From Bradyrhizobium neotropicale (GTDB taxonomy: Bacteria > Pseudomonadota > Alphaproteobacteria > Rhizobiales > Xanthobacteraceae), in NCBI RefSeq assembly GCF_001641695.1, contig NZ_LSEF01000058.1, forward strand, positions 157,624-221,623: a stretch of 64,000 nucleotides of DNA. The letters run 5' to 3'. The position numbers were made by a program, and so were the translations under genes. Shown here one piece after another: positions 52,651 through 60,268 of the stretch (positions are counted from its first letter, which is position 1; every line of letters begins with the position of its first letter). The notes beneath the pieces are model-generated. The model made no database searches and had not been told where the DNA came from. It worked only from the letters and a program-made list of their open reading frames with translations.

Positions 52651-55600
52651 CTACGCCCGCGCCAGCGCCTGGGCGAACACCACCTCGATCAGCGTGCCGG
52701 AATTGGCCGCGCTCTTGATGTTGAACTGGGCGCGGTTGGCTTCGACCAGCGCCTTGGTCAAGGACAGGCTGAGCGCCGAATTGTCCGACGCATCGCCCGG
52801 CGGCGGCGTGCGGAACGGCTCCATCGCGGCCGCGACCTCCTTCTCGGACAGGCCATGGCCGGTGTCGCGGATGCGAAGGGCAACCTCGCCGCGATCGTTC
52901 AGCGCGGTCGAGACGATGACCTGGCCGCCGGCGCTCGCAAGCCGGATCGAGTTGGTGATCAGGTTCATGGTGATCTGCCGCATCGCGCGCGCATCCGCCA
53001 TGACCTGCGGCAGCGCGTGCGCGAGCGAGGTGCGGATGATGATGCGCTCGCGGTTGGCCTGCGGCTGCATCACCGTGACGCAGGCTTCGACGAGATCGTT
53101 GAGGTGGAGGGTGGCGAAGTTGAGGTCGAGCTTGCCGGTCTCGATGCGCGAGAGCTCGAGCAAATCGTCGATGATCGCGATCACGCGCTCGCCGGAGGCG
53201 CGGATGTCCTTCATGTATTCGCCGTAGCGCTCGTTGCCGAGCGTGCCGAAACGTTCGGAGATCATCACCTCGGCAAAGCCGATGATCGCGTTCAGCGGCG
53301 TGCGGATCTCGTGGCTGATCCGCGCCAGCATGTCGGCCTTGGCGTTGGCCGCGCCATTGGCGAGCCGCTGCGCCTGCTTCAATTCGCTCTCGCCCTTCTT
53401 GCTCTGCGAGAGATCGCGGAACACGGCGAAGAAGTTCGGGCCGTCGGGCCTCGTGCGGCCCATGATCATGGCGAGCGGAAGGACGCCGCCCTTCTTCTCG
53501 CGGCCCAGCACCTCGCGGCCGTGGTCGAGCAGGCTCGATATGTCCTGGCTCCTGAGGCTTTCGAGATAGTCGGTCACGACGCGCTGGCTCTCCGGCGCGA
53601 ACAGGGTCAGCAGATTCTGCTGCAGCAGCGTCTCGCCGTCATAGCCGAACAGTGCTTCGGCGCTGCGGTTGCAGGCGTGGATGTTGCCTTCGGCATCGAA
53701 CATGATGATGCCTTCGGCGGTGGTGTCGAGGATCGCCGCAAGATCCTCGGCGTCCGCGTCGCCGGCCTCGATTTCAGGCTCGGGCTCATCGGGGATCATC
53801 ACCACGGGCTCGGCGACGACTGGCGCGGCAGCAACAGGCGCGGCCTGCGGCAGCGCGCAGATCAGCGCATGCGCGGTGTCGCCGTCCCAGGCGATCGTGT
53901 GCAGATGCGCCTCGGTGGCCGCTAGCGGCTCGTCGCCATCGGCGACGCTCGCGCTGATCGTCACCGGCGTGCCGGCTTGCGACGTGCTGCTCGCCGCGGA
54001 GACGCCCACCTCGATGTAGAGGGCATCCAGCCCGCCGGCATTCTCCAGCGCGCTCAGATCGGCATAGCCGATGCGCGCGAGAAAGGCGGGGTTGGCGTAG
54101 AGCAGGCGGTCGAGGCGATAGATCAGGACGCCTGATGGCAACAGGTCGAGCAGCGTGCGGTCGCGCGCGCTGTCGCCGCGCGCCGGCGGCTCGGGCTCGG
54201 TCAGCCATCCGGCCGGCAGGCGCGGTGGCTCCGCCTCAGGCGGCGGCTCGGCGGCGGTCTCGCTCGTCAGTGGCTCGGACGATGCGCCCGCAATGGTCTC
54301 TCGCTCTCGCTCGAGCCGCTCCGACAATTGCCGGGCGAGCTCGTTGAACGCGCTGTTCTCGACAGGCGTGAGCGTCGGCGATCTCGCATCGCCGTGCGGG
54401 CGGAACGGCACAACGTTGGGAGGCGTTTCCACTGGCGTGTCCACGGATTTTTCCAAATCGGTTGGGTGTGAATTCGCGTCGGTTGCTGGTTCAGGCAGTT
54501 CGGCTTTGTTCAGTTCGGCTTTGTTCAGTTCGGCTTTGTTCAAATCGTCTTGGGGCAGTTCGTCTTGGGGCAATTCCTCTTGGGGCGGTTCGGCTTCGAG
54601 CGGTTCAGGCTCGGACGGTTCAGGCGCGGCCGAGGCCAGCTCATCCGGAGCAGGCGGCGCCTCCGGTTCGGGCGCGACAATGTCGGCGGAGAGACGCTGC
54701 GGCGTCGGCGGCTCGGTGAACAGCTCGAACCGGCGCAGCGCATCGAGCCGGTTGAGGCCGTCGAGATCGCGGCACACGCCAAAGCCCTTGAAGCCCGCGA
54801 AATTGCGCGCGCGGTCATGGACCGGCAGGCCGGCGAGCTCGACCGGCAGGTGCTGGTCGCCATCGACCGGCCAGTTCACGGTGATCCCGGCCCAGGTGTC
54901 GCGGCTCGCCAGCGCCTGCGCGACGTGCCCGTCCGGATCGAGCGAAAACTCTTCCGCGATCTCGTGCCAGGGCCGGCCGAAGCCGGCTGCCGTATGCGCG
55001 CCGATCAGGCGGATGAACTCGTCGGAGCCGAGCACGAAGCGCCCCTGCGCATCCATCTGCCACAGGAAGCGCAGCGGGTGATGGCGCGGTGCGGGCGGCT
55101 CCGCATGTCGTGACGGCGGCTCGACCATGCCAGCCGTGATCGGCTCGGCTTGGGGCGAGACAATGGCTTGCTTGAGGATTTCAACCGGAGATTTGATTGC
55201 AGCCTGCGCCGGCTCCGGCTCGCTCAGCGCGGGAGCAGGCAGCTCATCCGGCTCGGCAAACGCATCGAACAGCGCGAATTCGGCAGGGGCCTCGTTCGAC
55301 AACGCCGGTTGCTCATAGTCCGGCACCGCGGCCGCAGATGCGGGCGGCGCGGCCTCGGGTTCAGGCTGCGCGGAGTCCTGGTGTGCGATATCCTGGACGA
55401 CCTCAGGAGCAACCTCGTCCGCCTCGGGCTCCGCCGGCCGGACGAAAGGCGCGATCAGCGCAACGAGGCCGACATCGGCACCCACGCCGACCCTGTACAG
55501 CACCATGTGGCCGATGCCGGTCGTCGTCTCGACATGGCCCTGCCGCAGCGCCTCGCTGCGGGCTTCATCGAGGCCGGCCTCGCCGAGATCGCGAAGGCCG

Positions 55601-56091
55601 AGCAGGGGGCGGGCGGCCTCGCTCGCGCCGATGAACGGGCCGTCGGGCGTGAACGCCGCCATCGGCACGTGCACACCTTCGACCAAACGCTGCAGGCGCT
55701 CCACCAACGGCATGCCGCGGCCGGTCGGGTCCATCGCGGTGACGAGCACGCCGTGGCTGCCGTCGGGAAATTCGAGCCGCGCGCAGGCGCAGGTCATGAG
55801 GACGCCGAGCGGGGCGCCGAAGCCGCGCAGCCGCTCGAGCCGGACCGCGCCGCTGGCAGCGAGCTGGCGCGCGAGGCGGGCGACCTGGCGGCGATGTGGG
55901 TCCGCGGGCCCGAACGCCTTTGCCGCGAGCACAACGGCATTGGGCGCGCCGAACAGCCTTGCGCCGACCGGATTGGCCCAGAGCACGCGCGTTCCGTCGA
56001 TCGACCAGAGCCACGCGGGCAGTGGAGAGGTCGCATGCACGGCCAGCCGCGGATCACCGACGCCTCGCAACTGGAAATCCGAACTACTCAT
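52651..56091 (-). CDS. PAS-domain histidine kinase, PdhS/PleC/DivJ-like
   Basis: This 1146-residue protein resembles PdhS of Brucella, a cytoplasmic cell-cycle kinase of the PleC/DivJ group. PAS-like regions occur near residues 25-120, 345-450, 665-750 and 790-900 (EDLAAILDTTAEGIIMFDAE). The dimerisation-phosphorylation domain has His927 in ARISHEIRTPLNAIIGF. The ATPase domain has an N-box MNLITNSIRLAS and G1 RIRDTGHGL, but the G2 box reads NSALSLSLTKALVEAN where glycines (GTGLGL) are expected. A low-complexity linker (about 460-620) carries a pentapeptide repeat. Likely cytoplasmic; controls DivK/CtrA-type signalling by inference. Confidence 0.85.
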   Translation of the reverse strand: MSSSDFQLRGVGDPRLAVHATSPLPAWLWSIDGTRVLWANPVGARLFGAPNAVVLAAKAFGPADPHRRQVARLARQLAASGAVRLERLRGFGAPLGVLMTCACARLEFPDGSHGVLVTAMDPTGRGMPLVERLQRLVEGVHVPMAAFTPDGPFIGASEAARPLLGLRDLGEAGLDEARSEALRQGHVETTTGIGHMVLYRVGVGADVGLVALIAPFVRPAEPEADEVAPEVVQDIAHQDSAQPEPEAAPPASAAAVPDYEQPALSNEAPAEFALFDAFAEPDELPAPALSEPEPAQAAIKSPVEILKQAIVSPQAEPITAGMVEPPSRHAEPPAPRHHPLRFLWQMDAQGRFVLGSDEFIRLIGAHTAAGFGRPWHEIAEEFSLDPDGHVAQALASRDTWAGITVNWPVDGDQHLPVELAGLPVHDRARNFAGFKGFGVCRDLDGLNRLDALRRFELFTEPPTPQRLSADIVAPEPEAPPAPDELASAAPEPSEPEPLEAEPPQEELPQDELPQDDLNKAELNKAELNKAELPEPATDANSHPTDLEKSVDTPVETPPNVVPFRPHGDARSPTLTPVENSAFNELARQLSERLERERETIAGASSEPLTSETAAEPPPEAEPPRLPAGWLTEPEPPARGDSARDRTLLDLLPSGVLIYRLDRLLYANPAFLARIGYADLSALENAGGLDALYIEVGVSAASSTSQAGTPVTISASVADGDEPLAATEAHLHTIAWDGDTAHALICALPQAAPVAAAPVVAEPVVMIPDEPEPEIEAGDADAEDLAAILDTTAEGIIMFDAEGNIHACNRSAEALFGYDGETLLQQNLLTLFAPESQRVVTDYLESLRSQDISSLLDHGREVLGREKKGGVLPLAMIMGRTRPDGPNFFAVFRDLSQSKKGESELKQAQRLANGAANAKADMLARISHEIRTPLNAIIGFAEVMISERFGTLGNERYGEYMKDIRASGERVIAIIDDLLELSRIETGKLDLNFATLHLNDLVEACVTVMQPQANRERIIIRTSLAHALPQVMADARAMRQITMNLITNSIRLASAGGQVIVSTALNDRGEVALRIRDTGHGLSEKEVAAAMEPFRTPPPGDASDNSALSLSLTKALVEANRAQFNIKSAANSGTLIEVVFAQALARA
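54496..54630. repeat. 15-bp tandem repeat inside the PdhS-like kinase gene
   Basis: CAGTTCGGCTTTGTT occurs three times without change (54496-54540) and then decays over about six more units (CAAATCGTCTTGGGG, CAGTTCGTCTTGGGG and so on). On the coding strand it gives repeated ELNKA then ELPQD pentapeptides. Identical units suggest recent slippage, so copy number may vary between strains. Confidence 0.9.
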
Positions 56092-56456
56092 CCAACCGGC
56101 TGCTTCTCAAGCTCTCACGCGTCTCCCACGTGTCTCTCACGTGTCTTGGGCGTCGGGGTTTCGGGCGCTGCCGGAATGGCAGCCTTAAGAAAGGGTTAGT
56201 ATCGCCCGCGGGCGCGGGCAGGTCCACGGCCGCAGGGCCGAAGGGGCGCCCCAAAGCCGCGATAACCTTAATCCGGATGAACCCGCAAGGGCGCGCCTGC
56301 GTTAGCCCCCTGAGATTCGCGAGGACCGGGCCGCCGCGTCACACCGGCAATACCCGGCGCTGCTAGTCTCACTGTGGGCACGTCAGGGACGGCCCGGGGC
56401 GCGTCGGGGACGGCCGCAAAAGGCCGAAAAAAACCAACAGGACAGGAGTGGTAGGG
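56092..56456. other. 365-base intergenic region between kinase and phasin genes
   Basis: This divergent promoter region holds no gene I can support. It has a GC-rich hairpin GGCCGCAAAAGGCC and a CAGGAG ribosome-binding site for the phasin. Promoter elements cannot be assigned with confidence. Confidence 0.5.
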
Positions 56457-56840
56457 ATGACCCAGCAGGCGCATGAACGTTTTGAGATTCCGCCCGAGAT
56501 GCGATCCATGGCGGAAACCGGCTTCAAGCAGGCGCGCGAGACATTCGAGAAACTGCTCGCCGGCGCCGAGGCCGCGGCCGGCTCGTTCGAGGAGCGCGGT
56601 GCGACCATGCGCGCCGGCGCCAGGGACGTCGGCACGAGGGCGATCGCCTTCGCCGCGACCAATGTGGAGGCCTCCCTCGACTACGCCCAGTCGCTGGTCC
56701 ACGCCAAGGACGTCTCCGAGGTGATGCGGCTGCACAGTGAATATGTGCAGGCGCAGATGCGCGCCCTCGCCGAGCAGGCCAGCGAGATCAGCCAGGCCGT
56801 CAGCCGCGCCGCGATCGACGCGACCAGGCCCAAGCACTAG
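56457..56840 (+). CDS. phasin family protein
   Basis: This 127-residue protein starts 8 bases after AGGAG. It reads FEIPPEMRSMAETGFKQARE and ANVEASLDYAQSLVHAKDVS, then EYVQAQMRALAEQASEISQA, the amphipathic helices of phasins that coat polyhydroxyalkanoate granules. A second phasin gene lies at 57269. Both probably act at granule surfaces in the cytoplasm. Confidence 0.92.
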   Translation: MTQQAHERFEIPPEMRSMAETGFKQARETFEKLLAGAEAAAGSFEERGATMRAGARDVGTRAIAFAATNVEASLDYAQSLVHAKDVSEVMRLHSEYVQAQMRALAEQASEISQAVSRAAIDATRPKH

Positions 56841-56847
56841 GGGGATG

Positions 56848-56954
56848 TCATTCCGGGGCGCGCCCCTTGGCGCGAGCCCGGAATCCATTCATCCACCTGC
56901 TCCGCGGCCCGATGGATTCCGGGCTCCCTCGCTGCGCTCGGGCCCCGGAATGAC
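56848..56954. repeat. back-to-back pair of TCATTCCGGGGC palindromic repeats
   Basis: TCATTCCGGGGCGCGCCCC...GAGCCCGGAATCCAT faces an inverted copy (ATGGATTCCGGGCTC...GGGCCCCGGAATGACG). It lies just after the first phasin gene, followed by a duplicate of that gene's last 35 or so bases (56981-57021). Confidence 0.85.
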
Positions 56955-56980
56955 GGAATTGACCGTCGCGCTTCCAGGTC

Positions 56981-57021
56981 ACCGCCGTGCCGCGATCGAC
57001 GCGACCAAACCCAAGCACTGA
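56981..57021 (+). pseudogene. duplicated 3' end of a phasin gene
   Basis: GCCGCGATCGACGCGACCAA and CCCAAGCACTGA repeat the end of the first phasin gene (56804-56840: CGCGATCGACGCGACCAGGC, CCAAGCACTAG), encoding AAIDATKPKH followed by a stop. Only the tail is present, so it is either the remains of a lost tandem phasin or a duplication made when the palindromic repeat inserted. Confidence 0.7.
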
Positions 57022-57268
57022 GGGCATCGAGATACCGCAACCATGGGTTCCCCCGGGCCAGGATCTGCATCCCGGCCGGGTTAAATTTTCGCGGCGCACC
57101 TCTGATCACATTGCGTTGCACAATGTTGACATGATAGCCGTGAAGAATGCTTGGCGCTGGGCGAGCCATCTCTCGTTTGAAGCGTTAGCAGTTTTCGTAC
57201 CCGCCGACTTGGCCGGCGGGCGCGCCAGACGGCTCACTCGATTTGCAACTTAATCGTGAGGGACAATC

Positions 57269-57703
57269 ATGACAGGTGCGACTGATCCATTTTCTGCCTC
57301 GATCATTCCGTTCGAGGTTCCGGAACAGATGCGGGCGTTCGCCGAAAAGGGCGTTTCGCAGGCCCGCGAAAGCTACGCCAAGTTCAAGGACGCGGCCGAA
57401 AGCCAGAACGGCACCATCGAGGCCGTGTTCACCACCGCCAGCAAGGGCGCGAGCGAATACACCGCCAAGCTGATGGAGTTCATGAAGGCCAACACCAGCG
57501 CCCATCTGGACTTCGCCCAGGAGCTGCTCGGCAGCAAGTCGCCGACGGAGGCGATGGAGCTGTGGACCGGCCATACCCGCAAGCAGTTCGAGACCCTCCA
57601 GGCCCAGGCCAAGGAGCTCCTCGAGATCGGCCAGCGCGTCGCCACCGAGACCGCCGAGCCGATCAAGGCCAGCGCCGCCAAGTTCGGCAAGCCCGCTGCC
57701 TGA
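57269..57703 (+). CDS. phasin family protein
   Basis: This 144-residue protein reads SIIPFEVPEQMRAFAEKGVS, QARESYAKFKDAAESQ, LMEFMKANTSAHLDFAQELL and ETLQAQAKELLEIGQRVATE, a full-length phasin. It binds polyhydroxyalkanoate granule surfaces through amphipathic helices. It is close kin to the upstream phasin, and has its own leader and a strong terminator. GTGAGGGACAATC precedes the ATG. Confidence 0.93.
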   Translation: MTGATDPFSASIIPFEVPEQMRAFAEKGVSQARESYAKFKDAAESQNGTIEAVFTTASKGASEYTAKLMEFMKANTSAHLDFAQELLGSKSPTEAMELWTGHTRKQFETLQAQAKELLEIGQRVATETAEPIKASAAKFGKPAA

Positions 57704-57727
57704 CCGATTTGGTCCGTTCAAATTAAG

Positions 57728-57757
57728 AAACCCGGGCCCAGCGGCCCGGGTTTTGTT
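57728..57757 (+). terminator. rho-independent terminator after the second phasin
   Basis: AAACCCGGGCC, loop CAGC, then GGCCCGGGTTTT form a strong stem with T-run 25 bases after the stop. Confidence 0.92.
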
Positions 57758-57895
57758 TTGGAAATAACGTCGTTTAAGGGGTGATTCGAGGGGAATGCGG
57801 CCTTGCCAAAAACGGCCGTTGCACCTAGTTTCCGCCCCGTCCAGCCCCCTTGGCCTCGGCCTGCTCAAGGCCCCCTAAAGGCGGCTCGCAAGGAT

Positions 57896-57972
57896 GCAGT
57901 TGTAGCTCAGTTGGTTAGAGCGCCTGTCTGTGGAACAGGAGGTCGGTGGTTCGAGCCCACCCAACTGTACCA
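57896..57972 (+). tRNA. tRNA-His (anticodon GTG)
   Basis: A full cloverleaf folds: acceptor GCAGTTG/CAACTGT, D-stem GCTC/GAGC, anticodon stem CCTGT/ACAGG with loop CTGTGGA (anticodon 57930-57932), T-stem GGTGG/CCACC with TTCGAGC, and an encoded CCA. The discriminator is A73 and no extra 5' G opposes a C73, as known for alphaproteobacterial tRNA-His. Confidence 0.96.
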
Positions 57973-58430
57973 AGATTGCGGATAACACCGTGTTCTCAGC
58001 ATCTTACTGATAGACCAGTAGTATTTGCGCCGCCTAAAATACAAAAGGCTGCACGAATGGCGTTGCGAATGGTCGTGCTCAACCGACTTCCAGACAATTG
58101 ATGGTTCGCCCGCAATGTCGTCCGGAGGACGTTCGCGAGGAATACCAGCGGCTATACGGCGTGAAGCGCGAGGCCCATCTGAAGCCGGCCGGCCCAAACG
58201 GCCATCAGTGGATTCCCTAGATTCTTCTGGAGGCTTAGGGCGCAGCAGAGCACGCCGCCGGATTGCGGCCCATTAGCGGCAGGGTCTCCAAGTCGTACCT
58301 TGGCACGACCACGCCCAAGCCACGGGAAGCCACAGGTTCGATCTGTTGACGAGGCGCGCCGCCAAGCTCAGACTTGCCAGCAAGGCGATCTCGGGCAACG
58401 AAACGAGATGTCGCTGGGGGCGGCTTGGCC
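57973..58430. other. 458-base region downstream of tRNA-His with a possible gene remnant
   Basis: Base composition falls relative to the upstream region. A short plus-strand frame 58101-58220 reads RPEDVREEYQRLYGVKREAH and PNGHQWIP before a stop; it has protein-like composition but no recognised family and may be a gene tail. On the minus strand, IEPVASRGLGVVVPRYDLET near 58290-58350 looks like another fragment. No direct repeat of the tRNA 3' end was found in the window. Confidence 0.4.
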
Positions 58431-60203
58431 ATGGAGCAGGAGCAGCCAGTTCGGGTCGGACGCCGGTTGGCAGCGATAGTTGCGGCTGACGTGGCAGGCT
58501 ACTCGCGGCTGATGGGCCTGGACGAGGTCGGCACCGCCCGCTCACTCCGAGAACATCGCAAGGTTACCGACGCCCTTGTGGCAAAACACGGGGGGCGCAT
58601 CGTCAAGACCACGGGCGATGGCGTGTTGCTTGAGTTTCCCTCGATGGTCGATGCGGTCGAATGCGCCGTGGCGGTGCAGGCGGTGATGGCCCAGAGGAAC
58701 GAAGGTATCCCGCTGGACCGGCGCATGCTGTTTCGGATCGGGATCAATCTCGGAGACATCCTGATTGACGGGGATGACATTCTTGGCGATGGCGTCAACG
58801 TCGCAGCTCGACTTGAGGGTATAGCGGAGCCGGGGGGCATCTGTGTCTCTTCTTCTGCTTACGAACAGGTTCACGGCAAGGTCCTGGTCGATTTCACTGA
58901 TCTTGGCGAGCAGACCCTCAAGAACATCGCCCGGCCGATCCGTGCATATGCGGTTGGCCCAAGCGCGAACGCTCAGCAAACCACTCATCTGCCATTCTCG
59001 GCTCCGCACCTGTCCATCGTGGTTCTACCTTTCGCCAACATCGGCGGCGATCCAGAGCAAGACTACTTCGTGGATGGAGTGACCGAGAGCCTCACCACGG
59101 ACTTATCGCGCATCAACGGCGCGTTCGTGATTGCGCGCAACACCGCGTTCACGTTCAAAGGGAAGGCCGTAGACGTAAAGAAGCTGGGGCATGAGCTGAA
59201 CGTCCGGTATGTGCTCGAAGGCTCAGTCCAACGCGGCGGCAACCGGATCCGCGTGAATGTGCAGTTGATTGACGCCGAAACTGGCAATCATCTCTGGGCT
59301 GAGCGCTTCGACAAGCCCGTTGCCGACCTGTTCGATGTGCAAGATGAAATAGTCGCGAGGCTCGCCAACACGCTCGATGCCCAACTCATTACTGCCGAGG
59401 CTCGGCGAGCAGAGCGTTCGCCGCACCCTGATGCGATGGACCTGTGTTTCCAAGGCAAAGCTTCCATAAATAGGGGTGTGACACCCGAAAACATGGCGCA
59501 AGCTCTCAATTTCTTTAAGCGTTGCCTCGCACTCGATCCTGAGAACATCGAGGCACTCATTGGGACAGGATTGGCGGAAACCTCAATCGCTCAGAATTAT
59601 TTCGACGACAAACGCGCAGCGCGGCTGGTGGCAGCTGAACCGCTCGTGGTGAGGGCCTTGTCTATAGCCCCACAACATGCCTTAGCCCACGCGGTGTTAG
59701 GACTGATCCAAATTCAATCGAACCGAGCAGCCCAAGGCATCGCTGAATGTGAGCGCGCTCTGGCCTTGGACCGTAATCTGGCTGTTGCCCATGGTTGGAT
59801 TGGCCTTGCCAAGGTTTATTTGGGTCGTTCTGCTGAAACGGAGGCTCACGTCCAAGAGGCGCTCCGACTTTCTCCGCGTGATACCTTTGTCTTTCGATGG
59901 ATGACGTTCGTCGGTGTCGCCAAGCTGTTGCTCGGTGCCGATGCCGAGGCGGTCGTATGGTTACGTCGCAGTATAGAGACCTACCGAGATTTTCCTCTTC
60001 CGCATTTCCTTCTTGCAGCTGCTTTGGCGCTTCTCGGTCAGTTGGATCAGGCAAAGGCCGCTACTGAAACGGGACTTGCGTATTTTGCGGATTTCACCAT
60101 CCGCCGCTATCGCACCAATTTGCCGAGCAGCAACCCGACCTTCCTTGCTGGGCGCGACCGAGCCATTGAGGGCATGCGCTTGGCCGGGGTGCCTGAGGGC
60201 TGA
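58431..60203 (+). CDS. class III adenylate cyclase with TolB-like and TPR domains
   Basis: This 590-residue protein starts MEQEQPVRVGRRLAAIVAAD. The N-terminal cyclase domain (about 10-170) has both metal aspartates, Asp20 (AADVAGYSRLM) and Asp63 (KTTGDGVLLEF), and RIGINLGDILIDGDDILGDG. A TolB/FlgO-type domain follows (SIVVLPFANIGGDPEQDYFV, DGVTESLTTDLSRI, VRYVLEGSVQR), then TPR helices (LALDPENIEALIG, ALAHAVLGLIQIQ). It should make cAMP; no transmembrane segment is obvious. Paralogue follows directly. Confidence 0.93.
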   Translation: MEQEQPVRVGRRLAAIVAADVAGYSRLMGLDEVGTARSLREHRKVTDALVAKHGGRIVKTTGDGVLLEFPSMVDAVECAVAVQAVMAQRNEGIPLDRRMLFRIGINLGDILIDGDDILGDGVNVAARLEGIAEPGGICVSSSAYEQVHGKVLVDFTDLGEQTLKNIARPIRAYAVGPSANAQQTTHLPFSAPHLSIVVLPFANIGGDPEQDYFVDGVTESLTTDLSRINGAFVIARNTAFTFKGKAVDVKKLGHELNVRYVLEGSVQRGGNRIRVNVQLIDAETGNHLWAERFDKPVADLFDVQDEIVARLANTLDAQLITAEARRAERSPHPDAMDLCFQGKASINRGVTPENMAQALNFFKRCLALDPENIEALIGTGLAETSIAQNYFDDKRAARLVAAEPLVVRALSIAPQHALAHAVLGLIQIQSNRAAQGIAECERALALDRNLAVAHGWIGLAKVYLGRSAETEAHVQEALRLSPRDTFVFRWMTFVGVAKLLLGADAEAVVWLRRSIETYRDFPLPHFLLAAALALLGQLDQAKAATETGLAYFADFTIRRYRTNLPSSNPTFLAGRDRAIEGMRLAGVPEG

Positions 60204-60268
60204 CGTTCGTTAGTTGAGGCGGATACCGGGACACAAACTGATGGCCACAAGTTGGCACTGAGGCACGC

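Noticed and set aside
52336..53925. Long plus-strand open frame (529 codons) opposite the kinase
   Set aside because: It is antisense to the PdhS-like kinase, whose conserved motifs are unmistakable. The frame is open because of high third-position GC; composition is Arg/Asp/Gly-rich with no family motifs.
54496..54630. Tandem 15-bp repeats as a possible CRISPR array
   Set aside because: Units abut without spacers and lie in frame inside a coding gene, so it is a coding minisatellite.
58101..58220. A real small gene after tRNA-His
   Set aside because: Protein-like composition but only 39 codons, no ribosome-binding site and no recognised family; listed as a possible remnant only.
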